Shown here: positions 46,301-59,377 of the stretch, piece by piece
Layout of the letters: each line of letters opens with the position of its first letter
Numbering within the stretch: position 1 is the first letter of the stretch
From: Branchipolynoe longqiensis
Taxonomy: Eukaryota; Annelida; Polychaeta; Phyllodocida; Polynoidae
Assembly (NCBI GenBank): GCA_030323885.1
Contig: CM059198.1
Coordinates: forward strand, 61,220,917 to 61,284,916
DNA length: 64,000 nucleotides
Direction of reading: 5' to 3'
The notes under the pieces: generated by a model
Told to the model about the DNA's origin: nothing
Databases searched by the model: none
The model's input: the letters and a program-made list of their open reading frames with translations, nothing else
Program-made: the position numbers and the translations under genes

Positions 46301-49300
46301 TTGGATCTCCTTCAAATTTTGCACACATAGCATATGGAACTAATGCATATTAGCTATACCAATAATTTAAACTAGAAATATGAAAAGCTGTATTTTGATT
46401 GCAAATACAGATTAAAAGTGTCTGAAACCTAAAATATTGATTTAAATAAATCTTTAAATATTCACTGTACATAAAGCAATGGTTGGATCTTCCCCAAATT
46501 TGGTACAATATTAGATTATATATTTTGTGATATAACTCAATAGACATCAATGTCAAATACATGTTTCTACATGGGTGTCATCATTGTGAAACTACTATTG
46601 TCAGCAAAGGCCCAAACAGGTTGGTGTCAATATTCTGCCTGCGCCTCCTTGGAATACATGGCACTATAGTAAGATTGGTATCATTAGAAAGGTAATTAAA
46701 TTGTCTTTCTATCCATACCAAATCTTATTAGGTTTAAAATATTTTTTAATTCAGTAGATGGGCTTTAAACTTTCAAAATTATTTAAATTGCAGAATTTGA
46801 CCTGATTGACCTTTTTGACCTAGGGCAAACCATATATGGTTAGAAAGGTTAGGTCATTGCGCTTCTTCTGATACCATCCCTGACTTTCTCCGACGTAGTG
46901 CAAGGAAGCGCGAGCCCATTAAAGATACCCTGTTTTCGCAGTCGTTTTCATTTACATCAGTAATGAAGGAATATTCACTAAATACACTCATCACACAAAT
47001 GGAGTTTACCTAAATACAAACTTACTATATATTCTATTCAACAACAGCATCGGATAGAACATATGTTGATGTTCTAGGTTATGTAATTTCATCTAAATCA
47101 TATACATACAGAAATAGTTACAAGCATGTGAATATTGATGAAAAAAGCACCATTCCCTGGACTTTTAATGGGCGCTGCCGGTACCTAGTATTAATATTAT
47201 AAGGATGGCCGAATGAGTTGAGCGTCCGTCACCGTTTTGGTTGGTCATGGGATTAGAACCCACAGGTCATATCTTGGGTTCGAATCCTTGTTGAGTAAAA
47301 CCAATGACGTACAAAATTGATATTTGTCGCTTCCTAGCCTAGTGCTCGTAATGATTAGGAGAGGACAAGGACTGGTTGGCTCCGTGTCAGGATAATGTTA
47401 CTAAGTCAGTAAGTAGGATATCACTGTCAGGTCATAGTCCTGGCGGCCTGATATCCCAGTGGAGCAGCACTATAAAATCACCATGAGTGCACAATGTCAC
47501 AAGTCGGTGCCCATCCTAACATGACCTTTGATGTTGCCAGGATATAACACTCCAACAACTAACTCTCCCAGTGGGGCAGCAATATAAAGTCACCATGCAT
47601 GCGCACTGTCACAACTCGGTACACGTTCTAATATGACCTTAGATGTTGCCAGGACGTAAGACCCCCAACAACCAATCAGTGTAAGTAAGCAGGCGATGAC
47701 GGCGTGCTCAGCGTCCTGCTCGTCTTACAATAACGTCCGATACCGAGCTCACCGCACAGCCTACCCACCACAGCCCCCTATTATCGCCCTTATCGGTGGA
47801 CGCTCGGACGTCCAGTGCGCATCAACTCCCGCGCGCCTTATCTCGCCGTCACTCAACCGTGACGCGAGGCGGCCACTCAACGCCCCTAAGCCCCGATGAC
47901 GTAAATTAGGACCTTCCCACCCACCTACTCCGTTCCGCTCCGCCCACAGTCAGTCACTCCCTCCAGCGTTTGGTTCCGGAATGAGCCACCAGGGGGGCGG
48001 GCATGGTCACAAGCTGGGCAGTGCGGGTAAACAAACAGAACGCACTGCTAGTGCTGGCTACGACGGCGCCAGATGTGATGACGTCATAAACCCATCCCCT
48101 TACGGGTAGGCCGAAGACGATGTTGTTGTTGTCGATGACAAGCGTCTGAGACGTGTGACATCACATACTCATGGCGCCAGATCGAGGCGATGGGAGTGTG
48201 AGTGTGTGGAGCGGGGGCAGGGGGGGTTATAGTGACGTTGACTGGGCAGGATGATTCATATCAACTGGCTAGGATGTCACTTTTAAGTTAAGGTTGCCTA
48301 GTCTGATGGTTTTGAGTTTCTGTCACTTTCTGAAATAAATATATTAGGTTTATAATCTATCTATCTTACATTAGTTTTGAAGTAACTTTCACTTTAATTT
48401 TAAATGGCTGGCTTTTGAGATATTTTGAAGAGCAAATTATCCCAAAATAATTGTGGCAACCACGCCAAAACTCGTCACTTCAGTAGTTTGTTTGTTGTTT
48501 AATGTCCTAGCAACATCTAAGGTCATATCAGGATGGGTACCGACCTGTGACAGTGCGCACTCATGGCAACTTTATAGTGCTGCCCACTGGAAGACCAGGC
48601 TGGCAGCACCATGACCTGATATCCCACTCAGTCCCATTATCCTGACACTGAGCCAACCAGTCCTTGTCATATCCTAATAATGCCGAGCACCAGGCTAGGA
48701 AGCGACAAGTATCAATTTTTAAGTCATTGGTTTGACTCGACCAGGGTTCTAACCCATGACCTACCAACATGGGAGACGGACGCTCTAACTCATTCGGCCA
48801 TCCCCGCTTCAGTAGTAACAGATTCTAGTCAATTAACTTATTATGGCCTTCTATGCAGCAACAAATACTTAAAAAGTGCACCGGTATCTAACTTCTAACT
48901 TAATCTAAGCTAGATATGTAGAATCAAATGTAAGTGAGTGGCTTGGTTTTGAAAATTTTATGTTTTCATCGGACTATGCAACTTTAAAGCTGCATAGTCC
49001 AATGGAAGCATTTTACTATTTTTTAGAAAATAATGCACTCATCTATATTGGATTCTACATGCCCAACTTAAATACCAGTGCATGTATTTGCTGCCTAGAA
49101 GGGAATATACAATTTATTTTCTTGAATCTGGTTAACATTTTTCAAAAGCAATGGACCTGCTTAGATTTGATTCTATATTCCCAACTTATATGCCAGTGCA
49201 TGTATTATACGATTATTAAAGTTGCATAGTCTGATAGTTTTGAGTTTCTGTCATTTTTCAGAGATAAATATATGAGGTTTATCATTATAATCTACCTTGC

Positions 49301-52300
49301 TTTAGTTTGAAGTAACTTTTAGTTTAGATGGCTAACTTTTGAGATATTTGAAGTGCAGACGTACAAAATTAATGTTGGCAAGCATGTCAAAACTCTGACA
49401 CCATAGGCTTCAGGCGACTTATCCATGACATTGATAGGCACTATGAATCTTCAAGAATTTTTTTAATTAAAAAAAATCCTAAGCACGTTGTTACGGAGAG
49501 CCGCCTAGAGTAGGGAGGGACAAGTCAGTTGGGTCCGGTGTCGCAGTTTCAGTTCTCAACCTGACTCAGTTCTCAACATCGCTTCTGCGCATGCGTCAAA
49601 ATCTAAAAGCGTTGTCTGCGCATTGTCAATGGTCGTGAGCAATCTTCATACAGAAAAAGTGAAATATCTCTGAAACCAAACCACCTAGAAACAAATCGCT
49701 TTGTAGACATATAGAAAACATGTTTACCAACAAGATTATATTAAATTGATATGGTTAGGGTTGTGGATTTCTAGTTGAGAACTGAAACTGCGACACCTGT
49801 CAACTCAAGTTTTTATTTGTTGTTGTTTTGGGTCACGAGCAATCTTCGTACAGAAAAAGTGAAATATCTCTACAAGCACACTACATAGAAACAAATCGCT
49901 TGGTACACATATAGAAAACATGTTTACCGAAAAGATTATATTAAATTTATAAGGTTAGTCACACTGACACTATAGTGACAGCGATTTGCGGCGATGGGCG
50001 ATGGTTTAAATCGGGCTAATGTTGACACATGCGCAGACAATGCTTTGACACATGCGCAGATGCTTTGACGCATGCGCCGAAGCGATGTTGAGAACTGAGT
50101 CTGGTTGAGAACTGAAACTGCGACACCGGATCGGGAGGGGGGGTCGGGGTGGGGAGGAGTCCGTGTTTACCCAGCTCTACGCCGGCTCTGGTGGCTCCTT
50201 CCGGTGTCCGGCAGTGACGGTAGGTGGCGCTGGCGCAACGGTAGCGCCGTACGGCGCCAGACCACTCAACCAGTCGTGGGAACGGGTGGAAAGCTGACCC
50301 AGGAGGGGGGTGGGGGGGGGGGGGGCAGGCAAAGGTCCCACGTGAACCCAGCAGGGGATGGTCTAGGATGGGGTGTGACTCGGTTGTTGTGGTTTTACAT
50401 CCTGGCAACATCTAAGGTCATATCAGGACTGCACTCATGACGACTTTATAGTGCTGCCCCACTGGGACTGGGAGACCAGGTCACCAGCACCCTGACTTGA
50501 TATCCCAATCAGTCACATTATCTTGACCAAGAATCAACCAGTCCTTGTCCTATCCTATTAATGCCAAGTGCCAGGCTAGGAAGTGACAAGTATCAATTTT
50601 TAAGTCATTGGTTTGACTTAACCGGGGTTCCCTGAACCCGTAGGTTGAAATCCCATGACTGACTGCATGGTGCGTTTGAGGTACACTCCATGAAATGGTC
50701 CATTACTTTTTACTATTACCACAACTGTCTGACTGCATGGTGCGTTTGAGGTATGCTCCCTGAAATGGTCCATTACTTATTACTATTACTAATAGTATTA
50801 CTATTACCGTAACTAACTGACTGCATGGTGCGTTTGAGTTACACTCCATGAAATGGTCCATTGCTTATTACTATTACCACAGCTGACTGACTGCATGGTG
50901 CATTTGAGGTATGCTCCATGAAATGGTCCATTACTTATTACTATCACGACAGCTGACTGACTGCATGGTGCATTTGAGGTACGCTCCCTGAAATGGTCCA
51001 TTACTTATTACTATTACCGCAGCTGTCTGACTGCATGGTGTGTTTGAGGTACGCTCCATGAAATGGTCCATTACTTATTACTATTACCGCAGCTGTCTGA
51101 CTGCATGGTGCATTTGAGGTACGCTCCATGAAATGGTCCATTACTTATTACTATTACCGCAGCTGTCTGACTGCATGGTGTGTTTGAGGTACGCTCCATG
51201 AAATGTTCCATCATTTATTACTATTAGTGTTAGTATTACAACAGCTGTCTGACTGCATGGTGTGTTTGAGGTACGCTCCATGAAATGTTCCATTACTTAT
51301 TACTATTAGTATTAGTACAGCTAACTGACTGCATGGTGCATTTGAGGTACGCTCCACGAAATGGTCCATTACTTATTACCGCAGCTGTCTGACTGCATGG
51401 TGTGTTTGAGGTACGCTCCATGAAATGTTCCATTACTTATTGCTATTAATAATAGTATTACCGCAGCTAACTCAGTAACTGACTGCATGGTGCATTTGAG
51501 GTACGCTCCATGAAATGGTAAAAAAAAACACTTATCACTGTTACCGCAGCTGACTGCACGGTGCGTTTGAGGTACCCTCCATGAAAATGATCACTACTTA
51601 TTACAATTAGGATTACCGCAGCTGACTGACTCAGTGACTGCATGGTGCATTCGAGGTGCCTACCTTTCTGGTGCAGCACTTTCAGGTGGTCGACGGTCAT
51701 CTGCAGGATTTCGGCCTTCTCCAGCTTCGCCGAGCCCTGCTTCTCGAACGCCGTCGGAACGAGGCGCCGCAGCTCGGCCAGCGAGTTGTTGATCCGGTCC
51801 CGGCGCCGCTTCTCAATGATCTGTGTAACGGAACGGGAAAGGGGGGATGTTAGCGAAATAGCATAATCATTAATATTAACAAGTTAGTGATTGGTGTGTG
51901 ATTTTTGAAAATGGGGGGGGGGGGTTGAGCACTTTATTATTATTACTAAAACATTATTATTATGACCTTATTAAGACAGTATTCAATACCTTTTCATAAG
52001 GACATTATTATTAAGGCCTCATTATTAAGATCATATTATTATGATAACAAACCATGAAGACCACTCTGATCATAGGTAGAATATAAATTTTGCAATCGCG
52101 CGATCCATGCTAAATAAGATAGTACAATAAAGTTATCAGACAAAAGTATTTTTGGTGGGTTAAAACTCAATTTTATTATGATTTTATCTGACTATAACTA
52201 TAACCTCATAAGGTATTTTCGTAGGTTAAAATACGGTATCTTTCTTTGACTTTGAGAGTATTTTATGGGTTAAAATGCAATAATATCATATGACCACAAA

Positions 52301-55300
52301 GAGTATTTTGTGGATTAAAATACAGTATTATCGTCACGATAAAGGTTATTTTTGTGGGCTGATATACAAGATTTTGGTAAATTTGTGCGAAATGGAAAAT
52401 GAACTACCATTTGTTTTCCAAATATATAATAGTAATACACTAATGTCTGAAATATCGTGGAATAAGACAACAAATACATATAAGAGTTAGTAAGTACACT
52501 GCAGTACAGTGAACCCCCGTTATAGCGCGATCGTTGGGGTCCATAAAATATCATCGCAAAAAAGGTGGGGCCTAGTTGTTGATGTTGTTGAAGATTTATA
52601 CTGCCTATCATGGATAAGCCTGAATAGGCTTGTTTTCACCATTAGACAGTTTGTCAATAGAAAGCCCGAGCCTACACTTTTACCGACCCAAGGGATTTTT
52701 TACCTCCCGCACCACATAGACATGGTATGAGAGCAACTGGCCTTTGATGACGCTGTAAGTTATACACAGCGGTGGAAATCCAAATTGGCAGAGGTGGGGG
52801 CACAGGGAATTGAACCACTGACCTTCAGATTAGGAGTCCGACCTAGAAAAAAGACAGACACTCTAACCACTCCACCACAGAGAACACCACTAGTTAAAGT
52901 TGCATAGTCCGATGTCTTTCGAATTTTTGCATAATCGTTTTAGATAAATATATCAAGTTGACTATTATTACCTACTATTCATTATTCCAGAGTCATTTTG
53001 ATGGAAAATAGCTAGTTTTGGAGCGAGTTGAGTTGAAAGAACCCAAAATCATTTTGGCAAGCTTGTCAAAAGTCTTGTCGTAGCTCAGATTCACATCTTG
53101 CGATGGTCATATGATGAGGAATGACCTATTAATGTGTAGGTATTGTGGAACCTGAATAATGCCATATATGGTACTGGGAATGAGGATAGGACTAATAAGG
53201 TCATGAGTTTGACCTAATTGGTTAGTGGTCTCCCTGCCTAATCTAATGGCTGTCTCAAAGTAGGTGCCCAAAGGGATGGGGGTAATAAATTCACTGATTA
53301 TTCTGTATATGCTGCCCCAAAGCCTTAGTTCATGCACCAGTACCTAGGTTGGATATATAGAATCAAATGTAAGTCTGTGTATTGGTTTTGAAAAAGATAT
53401 GTTTCATCATACCATGGAACTTTAAATCAAGGTTCAATTTACTCGCATTAAAGTATTCTAGGCCCAATGGATCATCGTGTTATATCAGAATTGATGTTAA
53501 ATCGGGGCGTCTTAAGCCGTGTTTACACGGGGAATTGTGAAACGATCTAGACAAAGCGATTTATATGAGGCGTTTTAAGAGGTGCGTTTACACGGACAGA
53601 GTTTGAAAGTGTTTTGGCGCCGGGAACCAGCAGCCTTAGGGCCGCTTGTAGCCGGCGAGCACTGCTATTTGTTTAGTTTACACTTGGTGATTCGACGCCG
53701 ATGTAGCTGCTACGTTAATATCGCTTGGAATTTAAGGTTAATTTAATTAAATTTCATTATTTGAGTCTGTAATTCTGTTAAATATGATCGCATTAACTAG
53801 ATTTCGGCGTAATCGGGACCTAACACTGCTGGGCACCAGCGATTAGTTACTGCTCCCCCTGTTGCCGACAAGCACTACTATTTTACACTATCGCCACCCC
53901 GGAACCAGCTGAATCGCTTCAAATAAACCACCTCGCGAGATGGTATAGATGAACCATTTCATATGAATCGATTCAGCCCTAAAACGCCTCAGAGTCGCGT
54001 TTACACGCCAAATGTGAGTCAATCTAGGCAAGGCGTTTTATATGAGGCGTTTTAAATCGCCCATGTAAACAGGGCTTTATAACAAGGGTTCACTGTATCT
54101 TCTCATAGTTAAAGTAACATAATCCGATGAAAGCATCGAATTCTGAAAACCATCTAGCCACCATCTAGATTTTATTCTACATATCTAACTTAGATACTGA
54201 TGCATTTATTGCATTTGTTACGACATACAAGGGAACACTAAATACATTTAATAGAACCTGTTATTGCAGAAGCCTATGGTGTCAGAGTTTCGGCTTGCTT
54301 GACAAAATTAACTTTCTATGTTTGTACATCACATATCTCAAATGTTAGCCATTTAAGATAAAATTTACTCAAAATGAAAGTAGAGTAGAATATAACAATC
54401 AATATAATATATTTATCTCTGAAAAAATGACGAACTCAAAACCATCGGACTATGCAACTTTGTGGAATTCTGGGTCCATTGAATCATCGCGTTACATCAG
54501 AATTCGCGTTAAATCAGGGCGAATTATAACGGGGGTTCACTGTATCTTCTCAAGGTTAAAGTTGCATAGTTCGATGGTTTTTTGAGTTTCTGTCTTTTTC
54601 TCATATAAACATATTAGGGTGATCGTTATAATCTACCTTATTTAGTTTGAAGTAACTTTTATTTTAAATGGCTAGCTTTTGAGATATTTGAAGTGAAAAC
54701 GTAACAAATTAATTTTGGCAAGCACACCAAAACTCCGACACCATAGGCTTCTGCAGTAACAGGTCCTATTACTGTATTAGTATTAAATTGGCTTGTTATT
54801 CCATTATATGTGGTGACACATGTTTGATAAGTGCACCAGTATCTAAGTTAGATATGTAGTATCAAGTCTAGATCACTGTTTTGGTTTCGAAAATGTGATG
54901 TTTTCGTCGGACTATGCAGCTTTAAGGAAATGTGCCGTCTGAGTTGAGCCATTGATGATAATGATGATGACGATGATGGTGGTGGTGATGATGAATATGG
55001 TTAAACCAGTGACGATAAGCCCTTTGAGTTGGCCTCACTGCACGGCCTAAACAGGCGGTGTTGTGTGTCAGTGGCGCCGCAGACAGGTGCGCCGCGTGGT
55101 GGCAGCGGTGGGAACTAACGCAGTGGGGCGGGTGTAGGGGTAGGGGTTATTATGGCCAGGTGCATGATGCCAGTGGTGTCAAAGGGCGCGCAGCGCTAAC
55201 ATTTCACCGTCAGTTTTGAGGTCAGATGTAAATTAATAAATTGATGAATGTAACCGTATGTGAATGTAGGATTTTGTGGTAAAAAATTCTACCCCCAACA

Positions 55301-58300
55301 AAAAAAAACAATAATAGAGGAATGATTAAGGCACAAGGTTATATTCATCAGTTAGATAGTACTTCGGTGCTATTCAATTTATCAATATATTTATTTTGGT
55401 GGATTTTTTTGGTTAAACACTAACTTATTGGGTAGCTTTACAACCTTCACCCCCCCCCCCCCAACCATCTACTTAAAAAAGTGTTTATTTTTCATGGTAA
55501 AAACTGCGGGAGTGAGTGGTTGACTATGACAGTGAGTGAGGTGGAGACACCTGACGGTAACAAACACAGATTCATGGCGTCAGGCAACAAGACACACAGC
55601 TACCCCCCCCCCTCACACACACCACACACACACACCACCACCAGCTTGTTAATGTGACACCTACAAGAACATTGTGCCATTCATGCTGTAGGGATGGTGT
55701 GTGTGACGGGTGAAGGGGGGGGGGGAGGGGTATGCAAAAACAAAAAAAGCCAATGCACTATTGGCAGAGGACCTGTAGCCTCGATGAGCAGTGTCAGTGT
55801 CGGGATATTGGGTGGGCTCTGAATACATGACATGACACTCAATTTTAAGAAGCGGGGGCGGGGCTGCGTCCCCACCCACCTCACCCTCAGAGAGGCAGCC
55901 AATGCTAGAACAAACCGGAAGTGGATGTGGGGCGGGGGGGGGGGTGATTTAGTTGTTTGGCCGGGCTGTGACGTCAGGCCGACATAGAGGATAGATGGGG
56001 AGGAGAGAGAGGAGAGGCGTTGAGTGGGCATGCGTTGAACAGTGAAGGTATGCGGAGAGTAGAGTAGAGTTGGGTAGAATAGAGTAGAGTAGGGTAGAGC
56101 AGGGTAGAGGAGAGTAGGGTGGAGTAGGGCATAGTATGGTAGAGTAGAGTAGGGTATAGTACTCTTAGTAGGGTAGAGTAGAGGAGAGTAGGGTAGACTA
56201 GGGTAGATGAGAGTAGGGTAGAGGAGAGTAGGGTAATTTAGGGTAGAGTTGTGCGGAGAGTAGCGTAGTGATGAGAGTAGAGTAGGGACTAGGGTAGAGT
56301 AGAATAGTGCGTAGAATAGAGTAGAGAGGAGAGTAGAGACTAGGGTAGAGTAGAGTTGTGCGTAGAATAGAGTAGAGTTGTGAGTAGGGTAGAGTAGAGC
56401 AGAGTTGTGCGGAGAGTAGAGTAGTGAGTAGAGTAGGGTAGAGTAGGGACTAGGGTGGAGTAGAGTAGGGTAGAGTAGGGACTAGGGTAGAGTAGAGTAG
56501 AGTTGTGCGTAGAGTAGAGTAGTAACAAGGGTTTGACTATACGACCAGCAGTGCTGGATTCTAGCTACTCGGTGCGGAGAATAAAGTATAAAATACTAAG
56601 TGATGTTCATACCAGTTTACTTACCCCTCGCCTCTTTTTCCTGTCGGACGGCGGCCCGCAACTTTGCGAGGGCGAGCTAGAAAAACATGAACACACATTT
56701 AATAGAAAGCGAAAGAAAAATCGTGACTTGAGTGTAATAATAGTAATATTTAGCAGAAGATATGTTAGTAATCGTGAGATACTTGGAGAACGCCTGCTAA
56801 TGTTATAACTTATAGTATGTCATTATCAATGCTATGTAATACTGATATATTATATTCTAAGTCGACCAACCATGGGACCGACTCTAAATGGTCCATTTAG
56901 GGAGGTGGTCGGTTTAGAGAGTTAGAATATCCTTACAATGGTATTTTTGGGACCCAAATAAACTTATAGAGCGATCGATATAGGGGAGAGGTCGATCTGT
57001 GGAGGGGTCAACATTAGTATAGAGAGGTTTTACTATATATGTATAAATATATATTATATATTACATATTATATATAAGCAGTAATACTGCGATTATGCTA
57101 GATATGTATCATTTTTGTTGTTTTACATCCTAGCAACATCAAAGGTCATATCAGGATGGGAACCGACTTGTGACAGTGCACTCATGGCTACTTTATAATG
57201 ATGACCCGCTTGTAGACCAGGCCATCAGCCTGATAATGTGATATCCCATTCAGTCATATTATCCTGATACTGTGCTAACCAGTCCTTGCCCTATCCTAGT
57301 ATTAATGCCGAGTGCCAGGCTAGGTAGTGACGAGTCGAGTATCAATCTTATAAGATATTGGTTTGACTTGGTTCGGATTCGAACTCCAGACCTTCCGCAC
57401 TCGAAGCCTGAGCTCTGCCGATTCGTCCACCATGTCCAGTAGCTACGTATGATGATTAGCACACACAAAACAGACCATATAGTCACGTGGTATTTATATT
57501 ATAGTGGCACCGAGTACGGAATGCCGGTGTCAAATTTGCTGAGATCACACAAGCACAGCCACAGACATCTCAAGTTATCAAATTGGAACACAATATAATA
57601 TTAATATTGCTACAATAGCCTACATCATACATGTATGCCGGCTTCATCTACCAGACTTTCTGACAGCAGCTACACATACATGTCCAACGTGACACCGCAA
57701 ATTCTAAGCACAACTTAAGACTTATAATAGTAGTCATCGACGAGTTCACACAACAAATGATGAGTTGCTGTTGTCATCGCCACCGATGGACAACCAAGAT
57801 GTCGTTCAGAAAAGACATGGCTATTTTTAGATATTCAGCAAGTCTATTCAAACTAAGGACTGTTAGTGTTACTGCTACAAAAACTGTCTCCAATTATCAC
57901 TAATATTGGTATTGATTATTTGATATTGATCTGCAGTGGCTTCCCACGATGCACTTTTGATTTAAGCATTTTGAAATTGAAATTATCTTTCTCTCCATAA
58001 TTCTCCTTTTATATTATAAATGACATTGTAAAGAGAAAGGACAAATGGAAAGAGTGGGTTACACCTGGCTACCGGTTTCCATTTAAAGATTAAGTGTGGG
58101 GAAAGAACTCCAAGATTCAGAAAAGGAAGAGGACTTTTTATATTAGAGTGTTTGAGCTCAGGCCAAGTCGGAGACTCCACCATCAGAACCCATCACATGT
58201 GGTGATGATGCTCTGTTCAGTTTTATCACGTGCAGTAATGAGTTTGAATCTGCCGGCGTTAGCTGGGTGTATCCTGGAATCTGTGGTTCATTTGGTATTG

Positions 58301-59317
58301 TTGTTAACACCTTTTCAAGCTGCCTATTGAATGATTGTACACTGCAGTTTGATTGATTTCTAATGTAAGCTGGCATTGTATTGAAGAGCTGTACTCCTCG
58401 GACAGAAAGACTTCCTTCCCGCAGTGGAAGATGGAAAAACAACAGAAGTGGACGAAGAAAGAAGAAGGGAAGAAAGGAGAGCAACAAGGAGACTTTAAGA
58501 GTAAGAAAGAAGAGGAAGAGGGAAGAAAATAAGAATATCAAGATGAAATCATGAAAAGCTGCATTTGCTGGTACTACTAGTGATAGTTCAGGATGTAGAT
58601 ACTAGATGTATGTGTGTGTACATACTACATACATGTGTGCGGATGTGTATGTGTGTCTGGAATTGTGGAATAAAGTTAATCCGCCAACACAACTCCATCC
58701 CTTCGTCGTCTCCACCCAAACCATGAACTGCTTTAACTTTAAAGCTGCATGGTCCGATGACAACATCAAATTTTCAAAAGAAAAAGAATTATCTAGATTT
58801 GATTCTACATATCTAACTTAGATACTGGTGCACTTATTAAACATTTGATGTCACATATAAGTGAATATTGAGGCAATTGAATAGAACCTGTTATTGCAGG
58901 AGCCTATGGTGTTAGAGTTTTGGCAAGCTTGCCAAAATTAATTTAGCACATTTGCATTTCAAATATCTCAAAAGTTTGCCATTTAAAATAAAAGTTACTT
59001 CAAACTAAACTGAGGTAGATTATAATGATCAACCTAATATGCTTATCTCAGAAAATGAGAGAAACTCAAAACCATCGGACTATGCAACTTTAACTTACGT
59101 CCTGACTCGACAAATTTTAAATACAAAAAGTTTTTGAAGAACTATACAGATTGAAGATTGCCATAACCGACCGCCCTTTAGTTTAAGTTTAAAGGTTTGA
59201 CAGTGTAGGCCCGGAATAACAACATGCAATCATCCTACCAAATTCTGTATATATATATATTATATATATGTAAAATAAATTAATATATAGATATATATAT
59301 ATAAATAATATGTATGT

Positions 59318-59377
<60 letters not shown>

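Larger units (their letters stand above)
52503..54555. mobile_element. MITE-F split by nested insertions and tandem duplication
   Basis: The left end CAGTGAACCCCCGTTATA starts at about 52505; right ends AAGGGTTCACTG (about 54084-54096) and GGGGGTTCACTG (about 54530-54541). A SINE-B, two TTAA-MITEs and a Harbinger-like element lie within. The block [TTAA-MITE + MITE-F right end] is tandemly duplicated, with a third TTAA-MITE following. TA flanks fit a pogo-like element. Confidence 0.75.

Noticed and set aside
47696..47899. 67-codon ORF in Hey intron 3
   Set aside because: Lies in a CpG-rich block where stops are rare; no family resemblance.
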